Source: Mesorhizobium australicum WSM2073 (GTDB lineage Bacteria; Pseudomonadota; Alphaproteobacteria; Rhizobiales; Rhizobiaceae). Taken from it: a stretch of DNA of 64,000 bases. The DNA is taken from NCBI RefSeq assembly GCF_000230995.2, contig NC_019973.1, forward strand, positions 806,001 through 870,000, in the 5' to 3' direction. Shown piece by piece: positions 44,161-51,968 of the stretch. Position 1 is the first letter of the stretch. Each line of letters begins with the position of its first letter. The notes under the pieces were generated by a model that was not told the origin of the DNA, did no database searches, and saw only the letters and a list, made by a program, of their open reading frames with translations. Made by a program: the position numbers and the translations under genes.

Positions 44161-44871
44161 GTGCCGATGAAGAACGCCGCGAAAGCTCTGCTCAATCGGG
44201 TCGAATTCCCGGTGCTGCTGGCCGGCCTGGTCATCGCCGGTGGGCTGTGGGCGTTCGAGGAATTGATGGAGGTGGCACGGGCCACCACGCCGCACGCCTT
44301 CGATACCGAAATCCTGCTTGCATTCCGCCAGGCCGGTCAACCGGCGATCCCGATCGGTCCGCCATGGCTGGAAGGCGCGATGCGCGACATCACCAGCCTC
44401 GGCAGCTCCAGTGTTCTGGTGCTGATCACGGCGGCGACGATCATCTATCTGCTGTTGATCCGCCGCCCGGCGACGGCGCTTCTCATGTTCGTTGCCGTGG
44501 CGGGCGGCCAGGTGCTGTCGAGCCTGCTGAAAGCCGGCGTCGACCGGCCACGCCCGGAACTCGTTTCGCATCTCGTCAACGAGACGTCGCTTTCCTTCCC
44601 AAGCGGCCATGCCATGCTGTCGGCGGTGACCTACCTCACGCTCGGTTCGCTGGCGGCGCGCTTCCTGCCGGGCCGGACGACCAAGGTCTACGTGCTGTTC
44701 CTGGCGGTGCTGACGACAGTGCTGGTCGGCGTCAGCCGCATCTATCTCGGCGTCCACTGGCCCTCGGATGTGCTGGCGGGCTGGTGTGCCGGCTTCGCCT
44801 GGGCGATGCTATGCTGGTTGGTGGCGAGGCTTCTGCAACGGCGCAAGGCGGTGAGCGAGGAGCCTGACTGA
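44161..44871 (+). CDS. PAP2 family membrane phosphatase
   Basis: A 236-residue type 2 phosphatidic acid phosphatase with six membrane helices. The three phosphatase motifs are complete: KAGVDRPRP, SFPSGHAML and SRIYLGVHWPSDV. Substrates of this family include phosphatidic acid, phosphatidylglycerophosphate and undecaprenyl pyrophosphate. The start is GTG at 44161 or ATG at 44167; neither is clearly better. The gene is coupled to the EamA-like gene upstream and is convergent with a tiny lipoprotein-like gene. Confidence 0.9.
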   Translation: MPMKNAAKALLNRVEFPVLLAGLVIAGGLWAFEELMEVARATTPHAFDTEILLAFRQAGQPAIPIGPPWLEGAMRDITSLGSSSVLVLITAATIIYLLLIRRPATALLMFVAVAGGQVLSSLLKAGVDRPRPELVSHLVNETSLSFPSGHAMLSAVTYLTLGSLAARFLPGRTTKVYVLFLAVLTTVLVGVSRIYLGVHWPSDVLAGWCAGFAWAMLCWLVARLLQRRKAVSEEPD

Positions 44872-44872
44872 G

Positions 44873-44971
44873 TCAGATCAACCTGTTGATGAGGTGCCCT
44901 CCGCAGCCCGTCAGTATCAGAACCGTCGACAGCAAGCCTGCCGATATCACCATGGTCTTGAAAACGTTCAC
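44873..44971 (-). CDS. 32-residue lipoprotein-like peptide
   Basis: A 33-codon frame from GTG at 44969-44971 to TGA at 44873-44875. It reads as a signal peptide with a lipobox: FKTMVISAGLLSTVLILTGC followed by GGHLINRLI, so the mature lipopeptide would be 10 residues. This is entericidin-like in size and design but not in sequence. A GGGGG sequence lies about 9 bases upstream. It begins one base after the PAP2 stop on the opposite strand. Too short for standard gene finding; expression is unknown. Confidence 0.45.
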   Translation of the reverse strand: MNVFKTMVISAGLLSTVLILTGCGGHLINRLI

Positions 44972-45083
44972 CCGCGTGCCCCCTGCGTCTGATGCATGCC
45001 ACCCTACCTGAAATCCTTGGCAGGTATCTTAGAAAAAGGACATTAGGTGGCGGTGGTTACGTCTAAAACTGATACAATGATGC

Positions 45084-45111
45084 TTGAAACATGATAATGA
45101 TGGTATTATAC
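45084..45111 (+). promoter_or_regulatory. Probable promoter and dyad of the XRE-SulP operon
   Basis: TTGAAA at 45084-45089 and TTATAC at 45106-45111, spaced 16 bp, in a distinctly AT-rich patch. The dyad ATAATGATGGTATTAT (45094-45109) overlaps it and could be the operator for the XRE protein encoded 36 bp further on. Confidence 0.4.
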
Positions 45112-45146
45112 GTTATGTCAGCAGGCTCAGACGGGGATTCCGGCCG

Positions 45147-45425
45147 ATGATCACTGCCGCGCAGATGCGCGCCGCAAGGGCGCTGGCCGGCATCGACCAG
45201 AGGACGCTCGCCGAGCGCGCCGGCGTCTCGCTTCCCACCATCCAGCGCATGGAGGCGAGCGGCGGCGTGGTCAGGGGCGTGGTCGATACGCTGATGAAGG
45301 TCATCCAGGCTCTCGACGAAGCCGGGGTGGAACTGATCGGCGAGAACCAGGCCAGCGAGCGCGGCGGCAGGGGCGTGCGCCTCAAGGCCGCCATGCCGCC
45401 GGAACCCAAGGCCGGGCCGGAATAA
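45147..45425 (+). CDS. Small XRE family regulator
   Basis: A 92-residue protein made almost only of a helix-turn-helix: ITAAQMRAARALAGIDQRTL then AERAGVSLPTIQRMEASGG. ATG at 45147 was chosen because the domain starts there; an upstream ATG at 45084 is inside the predicted promoter. This minimal XRE type occurs widely in rhizobia directly before transporters. It is 61 bp upstream of the SulP gene in the same direction and probably controls it along with itself. Confidence 0.88.
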   Translation: MITAAQMRAARALAGIDQRTLAERAGVSLPTIQRMEASGGVVRGVVDTLMKVIQALDEAGVELIGENQASERGGRGVRLKAAMPPEPKAGPE

Positions 45426-45486
45426 GTCGCGACGGCGACCGCCGACAGTCCTGCCGACGATCCCGCCGCTTTTGCAGGGGCAGTCC

Positions 45487-47217
45487 ATGGATCAATCGCG
45501 TCAGGCAGTGCATCAGGCGGTGAAGCCGACATTCTCCGAGCTGTTCACGCCGAAGCTGGTGACGGTCTGGCGGGAGGGCTACCGGCTGCCGCATTTCAAG
45601 GCGGATGTCATCGCCGGGCTGACTGTCGCCATCGTCGCGCTGCCGCTGTCGATGGCGATCGCGATCGCTTCGGGCGTGACGCCGGAGCGTGGCCTCTACA
45701 CTTCCATCGTCGGCGGCTTCATCATCTCGGCCTTGGGCGGCAGCCGCTTCCAGATCGGCGGCCCGGCCGGCGCCTTCATCGTGCTGGTGGCGGCGACGGT
45801 GGCGCGCGTCGGCCTCGACGGCCTGCTGCTGGCGACGATGATGGCCGGTGTGTTCCTCATTGCCATCGGCTATCTCCGGCTCGGCACCTACATCAAGTTC
45901 ATTCCCTATCCGGTCACTGTCGGCTTCACCGCCGGCATTGCCGTCATCATCTTCTCCGGCCAGATCGTCGAATTGTTCGGGCTGACCTTGCCGGGAAGGG
46001 AGCCCGGACCGTTCGTGCCCAAGCTGATCGCGCTTGGCGAAGCAGCCGGCACGATCAACCTCGCGGCGACCGTCGTGGCGGCGCTGACCATCGCGACCAT
46101 CGCCGTTCTGAAGCGCTGGCGGCCGAAATGGCCGGCCATGTTGATCGCCATCGGGCTCGCCTCGGTGGTCGTTGCGCTGTTGGCGTTGCCGGCCGAGACG
46201 ATCGGCACGCGCTATGGCGGCATTCCGCGCAGCCTGCAATGGCCTGGCATGCCACCCGTCAGTTTCGGCAGGATGCTCGACGTCTTGCCGGACGCCATCG
46301 CCTTCGCGCTGCTCGGCGCCATCGAATCCCTGCTGTCGGCCGTCGTCGCCGACGGCATGACGGGCCGGCGGCACCGCTCGAATTGCGAGTTGGTGGCGCA
46401 GGGCTTCGCCAATGTCGCGTCCGCTTTGTTCGGCGGCATCTGCGCCACCGGCACCATCGCCCGCACTGCCACCAATGTGCGGGCCGGCGCGCACGGCCCG
46501 GTCTCGGGCATGGTCCATTCGGGAATCCTGCTGGTGCTGATGCTGGTGGCGGCGCCGCTTGCCAGCTACATCCCGCTCGCGGCCCTCGCCGGCGTCCTGG
46601 CGGTGGTCTGCTGGAACATGGTCGAGAAACAAGCCTTCGCCACGCTGCTCAGGGCATCGCGCGGTGATGCGCTGGTGCTGATGGCGACCTTCCTCATCGT
46701 CGTCTTCCGCGACCTCACCGAAGGCATCGTCGTCGGCTTCGCGCTCGGCTCGATCCTGTTCATCGATCGCATGGCCAAGTCCGTCGCGGTCGAGGCGGAC
46801 CTGGCGCAAGACGATGTCGCCGACAGCGTCGGCGGCGCCCGCACCTATGATTCCGCCGAGGCAAGCGACGCCGACACCGTCGTCTACCGCATCTCGGGCG
46901 CCTTCTTCTTCGGTGCCGCGTCCGCCGTCGGCAGCGTGCTCGACCGCATCGCCGACCAGCGCCGCAACTTCGTGCTCGACTGTTCGGCCGTGCCGCTTTT
47001 CGATTCGACGGCGGCCAATGTCATCGAAAGCGCGGCCCACAAGGCGGGGCGCGCCGGCGTGCGCTTCATCATTTCGGGCGCCTCGCCGCAGATCCGGCGC
47101 ATGCTGATCAACCACGGCGTCAAGCCGCCGCTGGTGACCTATGCCGCGTCGATCCGCGACGCGCGGGGCCAATTGGCGGGGAGACAAGAGGCGGAGCAGC
47201 CCTCTCTCAACGATTGA
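45487..47217 (+). CDS. SulP family anion permease with STAS domain
   Basis: A 576-residue SLC26/SulP transporter. The membrane part has 10-14 helices, with DVIAGLTVAIVALPLSMAIA, GPAGAFIVLVAATVARVG and CATGTIARTATNVRAGAHGP. The C-terminal STAS domain (residues about 440-550) carries FVLDCSAVPLFDSTAANVIE. Substrates of the family include sulfate, bicarbonate and dicarboxylates; the substrate here is not known. ATG at 45487 has GCAGGGGC upstream. The last 11 bases overlap the 3' end of the convergent glycosylase gene. Confidence 0.92.
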   Translation: MDQSRQAVHQAVKPTFSELFTPKLVTVWREGYRLPHFKADVIAGLTVAIVALPLSMAIAIASGVTPERGLYTSIVGGFIISALGGSRFQIGGPAGAFIVLVAATVARVGLDGLLLATMMAGVFLIAIGYLRLGTYIKFIPYPVTVGFTAGIAVIIFSGQIVELFGLTLPGREPGPFVPKLIALGEAAGTINLAATVVAALTIATIAVLKRWRPKWPAMLIAIGLASVVVALLALPAETIGTRYGGIPRSLQWPGMPPVSFGRMLDVLPDAIAFALLGAIESLLSAVVADGMTGRRHRSNCELVAQGFANVASALFGGICATGTIARTATNVRAGAHGPVSGMVHSGILLVLMLVAAPLASYIPLAALAGVLAVVCWNMVEKQAFATLLRASRGDALVLMATFLIVVFRDLTEGIVVGFALGSILFIDRMAKSVAVEADLAQDDVADSVGGARTYDSAEASDADTVVYRISGAFFFGAASAVGSVLDRIADQRRNFVLDCSAVPLFDSTAANVIESAAHKAGRAGVRFIISGASPQIRRMLINHGVKPPLVTYAASIRDARGQLAGRQEAEQPSLND

Positions 47218-47824
47218 GCGATGCCGGGCCGCTGACGAACGGACTTTCCTTGACGTAGAACCGCAGCAGGCGGTCGGCGTCCTTCGAAATGCCGATCCTG
47301 ATCCCCTGTCCGATCGCGCCGGGCTCACATTCATCCTGGGCGAGCCAAAGCGGGCCTTCCCGGCACAGGTCGGTCCCGTCGAGCGAACGATCGATCCGCA
47401 ACGCCGCGGCCAGCCTTCCGGGCCCGCGCGCCAGGTCGCGCAGGCGCTCGACGCCTCGGTTCAGCCGCATGATCGCGACGCCTTCCAGCGGTTCCAGCGC
47501 CCGGATCAGCACACCGGTTCCGACCCCTGGCGTCTCGCTCGAGACATTCAGCATGAAGGAGGTGCCATAGGCGAGGTAGACATAGGCGTGCCCGGCTTCG
47601 AGAAACAGCGACCGGTTGCGCGGCGTCATCCCTCGAAAGCCGTGCCCGGCCGCATCACCGACGACATAGGCTTCCGTCTCGACGATGCGGCCGCTGACCC
47701 TGCCTTCGGGCAAGTCGCGCACCACCAGCTTGCCTAGGAGAAACCGGGCGAGCGCGGCCGTATCGTCCGGGAGCTCTTCTCGCGCGAGCGGACGATGCTT
47801 GTCGCTGTGGCTCACGGGATCCAT
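47207..47824 (-). CDS. DNA-3-methyladenine glycosylase (AAG/MPG family)
   Basis: A 205-residue glycosylase of the AAG type that excises alkylated or deaminated purines to start base-excision repair. The core is GRIVETEAYVVGDAAGHGFRG and then TPRNRSLFLEAGHAYVYLAYG, and VLIRALEPLEGVAIM and LARGPGRLAAALRID follow. The start is uncertain: ATG at 47822-47824 is used, but the frame is open to an ATG at 47872. Its 3' end overlaps that of the SulP gene by 11 bp. Confidence 0.9.
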   Translation of the reverse strand: MDPVSHSDKHRPLAREELPDDTAALARFLLGKLVVRDLPEGRVSGRIVETEAYVVGDAAGHGFRGMTPRNRSLFLEAGHAYVYLAYGTSFMLNVSSETPGVGTGVLIRALEPLEGVAIMRLNRGVERLRDLARGPGRLAAALRIDRSLDGTDLCREGPLWLAQDECEPGAIGQGIRIGISKDADRLLRFYVKESPFVSGPASLNR

Positions 47825-47941
47825 CGGGCCGCTCTGATCTCCCGGTCGTCCATGGCACACCTCCTTGACCATTGCCGTGGAGGGACCGTCCTACCACGCT
47901 CCATCCACGGCTGTCAGCGAAGGTCGTGCGGACGCCAGCGC

Positions 47942-48802
47942 TCATTCGATCTTGAGCGCCGCGACCTCGCCTTCGTTCATCAGCGGCACGTAGAGGATCG
48001 ACTTGCCGTCGGTGCCGATATCGGCGCTGCCCGGCTTGAAATGCGCCACCGCTTCCGGCCCGCCGCCGGTCCTGTATCGATAGAGCGTGCCGGTCATGTA
48101 GGCCGTGGCATAGATGGTGCCGCCGATGGCGACGACGCCGTCGAGGTCGGCGAAGTTTTGGGCGCCCGCCAGCGGCGTCACCGCCTTGCTGGCGATGTCG
48201 ACCGCCAGCAGCCCGCCGGGCTCGGCCGTGCTGAAGTCGGCCTTGATGCCCTTGCCCCAGGAGGCCACGATCAGCCTGTCGCCATCGGCGAAGACGCCGT
48301 TGGGCGAGGCGAGCAGCGGATCCTTGACGAACAGCTCCGGCCTGTCGCCGTCGATGCGGTAGATCGTGTCGGCCAGCATGTCAGTGACGTAGACCTTGCC
48401 GGACCGATCCGACGTCATGTCGTTCAGGAAAACGGCATTCGGGACCACGATGCTGGCGATGAGCTTGCCGCTGGCGAGGTCGACGACACGGATTTTGGTG
48501 ATGTCGGCGACATAGAGCTTGCCGCCCGATATCGCCATGCCCTTGGGCGCGTCCATGCCGTCGGTCCAGTGCTGGCTCACCATCTTGCCATCCATTGACA
48601 GCAGGCTGAGGTAGCCGTTGCCGTCGGCGTCGCCCGGATTGCCGACGATGTTGGAAACGATGATGCGGCCGTTGGCGGCGTCGAACAGCGCCGATTCAGG
48701 CTGTTCGAGGCCCGTTGCGCGCCAGAGCTCGTCGGCCTGGGCGGCCTGGGCGGCGGCAATGCCGATGGCGGCGATGACGGCGGAAGTGACGACAATGTTC
48801 AT
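47942..48802 (-). CDS. Exported SMP-30/gluconolactonase-like beta-propeller protein
   Basis: A 286-residue periplasmic protein with a signal peptide (NIVVTSAVIAAIGIAAAQAA, cleavage near AQA-DE). The rest is a six-bladed propeller with repeated blades such as GKLYVADITKIRVVDLASGK, GKVYVTDMLADTIYRIDG and GTIYATAYMTGTLYRY. The SMP-30/strictosidine-synthase-like group contains lactonases and esterases with a calcium site, but also proteins without enzymatic role. Substrate unknown. It is divergent from an XRE-type regulator gene, which may control it. Confidence 0.82.
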   Translation of the reverse strand: MNIVVTSAVIAAIGIAAAQAAQADELWRATGLEQPESALFDAANGRIIVSNIVGNPGDADGNGYLSLLSMDGKMVSQHWTDGMDAPKGMAISGGKLYVADITKIRVVDLASGKLIASIVVPNAVFLNDMTSDRSGKVYVTDMLADTIYRIDGDRPELFVKDPLLASPNGVFADGDRLIVASWGKGIKADFSTAEPGGLLAVDIASKAVTPLAGAQNFADLDGVVAIGGTIYATAYMTGTLYRYRTGGGPEAVAHFKPGSADIGTDGKSILYVPLMNEGEVAALKIE

Positions 48803-48916
48803 GGCTGCTCTCCTGGGAATGTCGGTGAACAGCTAGGATTTTCGATACTTCTCGGGAAGGCGGATTGAAGCTAGTATCGAATATCGATACGAAACAGCCG
48901 GCAAGAGGCGCATCCC

Positions 48917-49720
48917 ATGAACGGCCCGATCTTCGAGGCGCTGAAACGGACACTGAAGGCCAAGGGTGTCACCTATCGTGAGCTCGGCGAACGGATGGGC
49001 GTTTCCGAGCCGACGGTGAAGCGCATCTTCCATGAGAAGAACTGCAAGCTCGACCGGCTGGTGGAGATCTGCGCCGCCGCCGGCGTCGAACTGGAAAACG
49101 TGCTCGGCTCGATGAACCGCGGGCCGGGGCCGGTCAACCACATCGCGCCCGAGATCGAGCGCCGGCTCGCCGGCCGGCCGGCGCTGCTGTTCGTCTTCGT
49201 CATGCTGTCGGAAAAATTCACGCCTGAAGGCATCATGCGCTCGCAAGGCCTGAGTGAGGCCTCGATGTTCCTCTATCTGCGCGACCTCGAGCAACTCGGC
49301 CTGATCGCGCTTGGCCGTGGCCTGTCGGCGAAACTGCTGGTCGAAACGCCGATCCAGTGGAATTTCGAGGGGCCGCTCAGGCCGCTGTTCGAAATGACCA
49401 ACAAGAATTTCATCGGCTGGGCTATCACCCATATCGAGAAGGAGGCGACCTTCGTCAGCTTCTCCAGGCGAATGCGTCCGGAGACGGCGGAGATGGTGCG
49501 GCGCGAGGCCGAGGAACTGGCCGACCGGGCGAGACTGCTGGCCCATCACGACCAGCACACCACGCCCGAGGACGGGTTGATCGGCTACAAATGGACCTTT
49601 GCCTTTGGCGCCACGCCATTCGAGGCGATCATGCCGATCGGGCCGCATCCACGCGACGCCGGGGCGCGGATGGAGGACCAGCCTTCCCTGGCAAAAGGCC
49701 GGCGGCCGCTACCCGCTTAG
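48917..49720 (+). CDS. XRE family regulator with C-terminal effector-like domain
   Basis: A 267-residue protein. The N-terminus is a Cro/CI-like HTH: EALKRTLKAKGVTYRELGER and GVSEPTVKRIFHEKNCKLDR. The remaining 190 residues form a helical region with a second winged-helix-like part (MFLYLRDLEQLGLIALGRG) and an unknown C-terminal domain. This layout is known in proteobacterial XRE regulators of unknown signal. It is divergent from the SMP-30-like gene (114 bp apart) and starts with ATG at 48917. Confidence 0.85.
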   Translation: MNGPIFEALKRTLKAKGVTYRELGERMGVSEPTVKRIFHEKNCKLDRLVEICAAAGVELENVLGSMNRGPGPVNHIAPEIERRLAGRPALLFVFVMLSEKFTPEGIMRSQGLSEASMFLYLRDLEQLGLIALGRGLSAKLLVETPIQWNFEGPLRPLFEMTNKNFIGWAITHIEKEATFVSFSRRMRPETAEMVRREAEELADRARLLAHHDQHTTPEDGLIGYKWTFAFGATPFEAIMPIGPHPRDAGARMEDQPSLAKGRRPLPA

Positions 49721-49742
49721 ACCGGCCGAGGTCCGCCGCCCA

Positions 49743-50687
49743 TCAGCCGGCACTGGCGGCAAGATCATCAGCGGACGAGGCGCCGGCGAGATCGTCGCGT
49801 GCCTTGCGGGCGAGCTTTTTCGTCGCGTGCCTGGGGCTGTCGCCGAACAGTTCGGCGGCCTCGGCGAGACAGGCTTTCCTGAGGCTCTTTTCCGAGCGCT
49901 TGAGCAACTTGCCGAGAAGTTTTGTGTCCTCGGGCGGCCCCAGCGGCTCGCTGTCCGCCTCGAGCAGCGCGCGCATGACGAACACATCATGCAGTTCACC
50001 GAGCCGCTCGCCCAGTTCATCCACGGCCTTGCGCCTCGCCTTGATCGGGGTCGGCCACAGCCTGCCCAGCAGCGACAGGTGCATGCCATGCGTCTTGGCC
50101 GCCTTGCGCAGGTCATGGAAATCGTCGGCCTCACCGCGCGTGCCGGCCTTGTCGAGCGCCTTCCTGGCGCGGCGCAAGGCGACGCGGGCGCCTTCGGCAA
50201 GCACGTCGGCGGCCTGTTCCGGCTGATCGGGCAAAGCAAGGGTTTCAATGCGCTTCAGGCCGTCTTCGCAGGCGGCGGTGGCCGCCCCGATCGCCGCCTT
50301 CAGGCCGGCGCCTTCGTGCAGATCATGCTGGCGTGCGATCAACCTGTCGCGCACGGCATCAAGTCCGCCATCGACGCTTTCCCTGGCGAAGCCCGCCGCC
50401 AGCCGATCGATGGTTTCGATCAGGGCCGTGGCTTCACGCGGACCGGCAAGCAGCGCCGCGACGTTTCGATAGCACTGGTTCTCCGTGGTGCAGAATGTTT
50501 CGTCTCCGGAACGAACGAGGCGCAACAAGGCACGCGCGCTCTTCAGCCGCTTGCGGCACTTGTGCAGCCCCTGTTCCGGCCGGGTGTGCGCCGTCTCCAG
50601 ATGCAGCAGGGCCTTGCCGATCTCCTCGGCAAGGATACGCCTGACCTCGCCGGTCAGCGGCAGGCGCGGATCGATACGAAAGCTCAT
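49743..50687 (-). CDS. CHAD domain protein
   Basis: A 314-residue alpha-helical protein of the CHAD family (conserved histidine alpha-helical domain): HTRPEQGLHKCRKRLKSARA, DFHDLRKAAKTHGMHLSLLG and LGELHDVFVMRALLE. The regularly spaced His, Arg and Lys residues form a basic channel that binds polyphosphate in characterised CHAD proteins. It overlaps the CYTH-domain gene upstream by 4 bp; in many bacteria the two domains are fused in one triphosphatase. A role at polyphosphate granules is inferred. Confidence 0.93.
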   Translation of the reverse strand: MSFRIDPRLPLTGEVRRILAEEIGKALLHLETAHTRPEQGLHKCRKRLKSARALLRLVRSGDETFCTTENQCYRNVAALLAGPREATALIETIDRLAAGFARESVDGGLDAVRDRLIARQHDLHEGAGLKAAIGAATAACEDGLKRIETLALPDQPEQAADVLAEGARVALRRARKALDKAGTRGEADDFHDLRKAAKTHGMHLSLLGRLWPTPIKARRKAVDELGERLGELHDVFVMRALLEADSEPLGPPEDTKLLGKLLKRSEKSLRKACLAEAAELFGDSPRHATKKLARKARDDLAGASSADDLAASAG

Positions 50688-51157
50688 GCGGCGATCTCCG
50701 GTATCCCCCCGAGGGCGAGCGACGCGTTGTAGAATTTCTGCTCGCCGGTCACTTCCCGGCCGAGCCAGTCAGGCAGCATTTCGTCCGGAACCTCTTCCGG
50801 CGTCTCGAGCTCGGCCACCACAAGTCCCGCCAGTGCACCGCCAAAGACATCGACTTCATAGAGATAGCCGCGATGCCTAACATGGTGACGTGTCTTCTCG
50901 ATGACACGTCCGATGGCGAAGTCCAGCATCTCCACCGCCTCCGCCAGCGGGATCGGGTATTCGAATTCGTCGCGCTCGCGCGCGCTGCTGCCGAATTTGA
51001 GCGTCAGCTTGGCGGAGGCCCCATCACTGATGCGGATGCGGACGGTTCGCCCGGGTGCCGTGGCGAGATAGAACTGGAGAATGCGGATATCCGCTTCCGC
51101 CAGATCCCGCCATGCGGTGCTGGAGACCAGGAACTTACGCTCGACTTCCTTGCCCAT
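50684..51157 (-). CDS. CYTH domain protein (triphosphate tunnel family)
   Basis: A 157-residue protein with the start MGKEVERKFLV, containing the E-x-E-x-K motif that defines CYTH/triphosphate-tunnel metalloenzymes. Later conserved parts include TVRIRISDGASAKLTLKFGS, IEKTRHHVRHRGYLYEVDVF and LVVAELETP. Members hydrolyse triphosphate, nucleoside triphosphates or thiamine triphosphate, or make cAMP; the short, bacterial form paired with CHAD suggests an inorganic triphosphatase. It is translationally coupled to the CHAD gene. Confidence 0.92.
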   Translation of the reverse strand: MGKEVERKFLVSSTAWRDLAEADIRILQFYLATAPGRTVRIRISDGASAKLTLKFGSSARERDEFEYPIPLAEAVEMLDFAIGRVIEKTRHHVRHRGYLYEVDVFGGALAGLVVAELETPEEVPDEMLPDWLGREVTGEQKFYNASLALGGIPEIAA

Positions 51158-51214
51158 GGCCGCGCACTAAAGCGGTTGCCGCGCGCGATGGCAAGACAGC
51201 GCCGCACACAAGTT

Positions 51215-51242
51215 GACCTTAATCAATCGATTGATTAAGGTC
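51215..51242. promoter_or_regulatory. 28-bp perfect palindrome, likely TetR operator with promoter
   Basis: A perfect dyad whose half-site is GACCTTAATCAATC (51215-51228). TTGACC at 51213-51218 and TAAGGT at 51236-51241 have 17-bp spacing and can serve as -35 and -10. The operator therefore covers the promoter of the TetR-efflux operon, as expected for autorepression. The start codon at 51249 is only 7 bp beyond the -10 box. Confidence 0.8.
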
Positions 51243-51248
51243 TTTGGC

Positions 51249-51968
51249 ATGATCAAATTGCCAGATGCCAAGAGACCCCGCCGCGAGACCTCCCCGGCAG
51301 AGCCGACGCGCGCCGCGCTTGTCCAGGCGGCGTTGAAACTGTTCGGGCGGCAGGGCTTCGACGGCACCTCGACGCGCGAAATTGCCGCCGAGGCAGGGGC
51401 CAATATCGGCTCGATCGCCTATCATTTCGGCGGCAAGGAAGGTCTTCGCGCCGCTGCCGCCGACTTCATCGTCGAGACCATCCAGGGCGTCGCAGGGCAG
51501 GCACTGGGCGCTGGCGAGGGGCTCGGCCATGGACAGGCGGCGGCAAGCGATCCTGAGGCGGCGCGCGCGCAGCTCTTCACGGCACTCGAGCGGATGGTCG
51601 GCTTCATCGTGGCTCAGCCGCAGGCCGGAGAAATCGTGCAATTCGTGCTGCGCGAGCTCTCGCATCCGACGGCGGCGCTCGACCGCATCTATGACGGCGT
51701 CTTCGAGCCGACGCACCGTCGGCTGTGCCAGATCTGGGAGCAGGCCACCGGCGAGCCGGCCGAGAGCGAACGCACCCGACTCACCGTGTTCACGTTGATC
51801 GGCCAGGTCATCTATTTCCGCATCGGCCGCGAGGCCGTCATGCGCCGCATGGGCTGGCGCGACATCGGCGCCGCCGAGGCCGCCAAGGTGGTGGCGGTCA
51901 CCACGGACAATCTCCGCGCCATACTGGCCGCCCGGAAGGGACCAGGGATGAAGGGATCAAAACAATGA
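51249..51968 (+). CDS. TetR family repressor of the efflux operon (CerR/DUF1956 type)
   Basis: A 239-residue TetR regulator. The HTH is in ALVQAALKLFGRQGFDGTST and AEAGANIGSIAYHFGGKEGL, and the C-terminal ligand domain is of the CerR (DUF1956) type, as in YbiH. It probably binds a toxic compound and releases the palindrome at 51215-51242. ATG at 51249 is used; an earlier in-frame start at 51213 lies inside the promoter. The stop overlaps the HlyD-like gene by 4 bp, so regulator and pump are one operon, as in ybiH-ybhGFSR of E. coli. Confidence 0.92.
   Translation: MIKLPDAKRPRRETSPAEPTRAALVQAALKLFGRQGFDGTSTREIAAEAGANIGSIAYHFGGKEGLRAAAADFIVETIQGVAGQALGAGEGLGHGQAAASDPEAARAQLFTALERMVGFIVAQPQAGEIVQFVLRELSHPTAALDRIYDGVFEPTHRRLCQIWEQATGEPAESERTRLTVFTLIGQVIYFRIGREAVMRRMGWRDIGAAEAAKVVAVTTDNLRAILAARKGPGMKGSKQ

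Noticed and set aside
45382..47334. 650-codon open frame antisense to the SulP gene
   Set aside because: Asp/Arg/His-rich mirror of a membrane protein gene, not protein-like.
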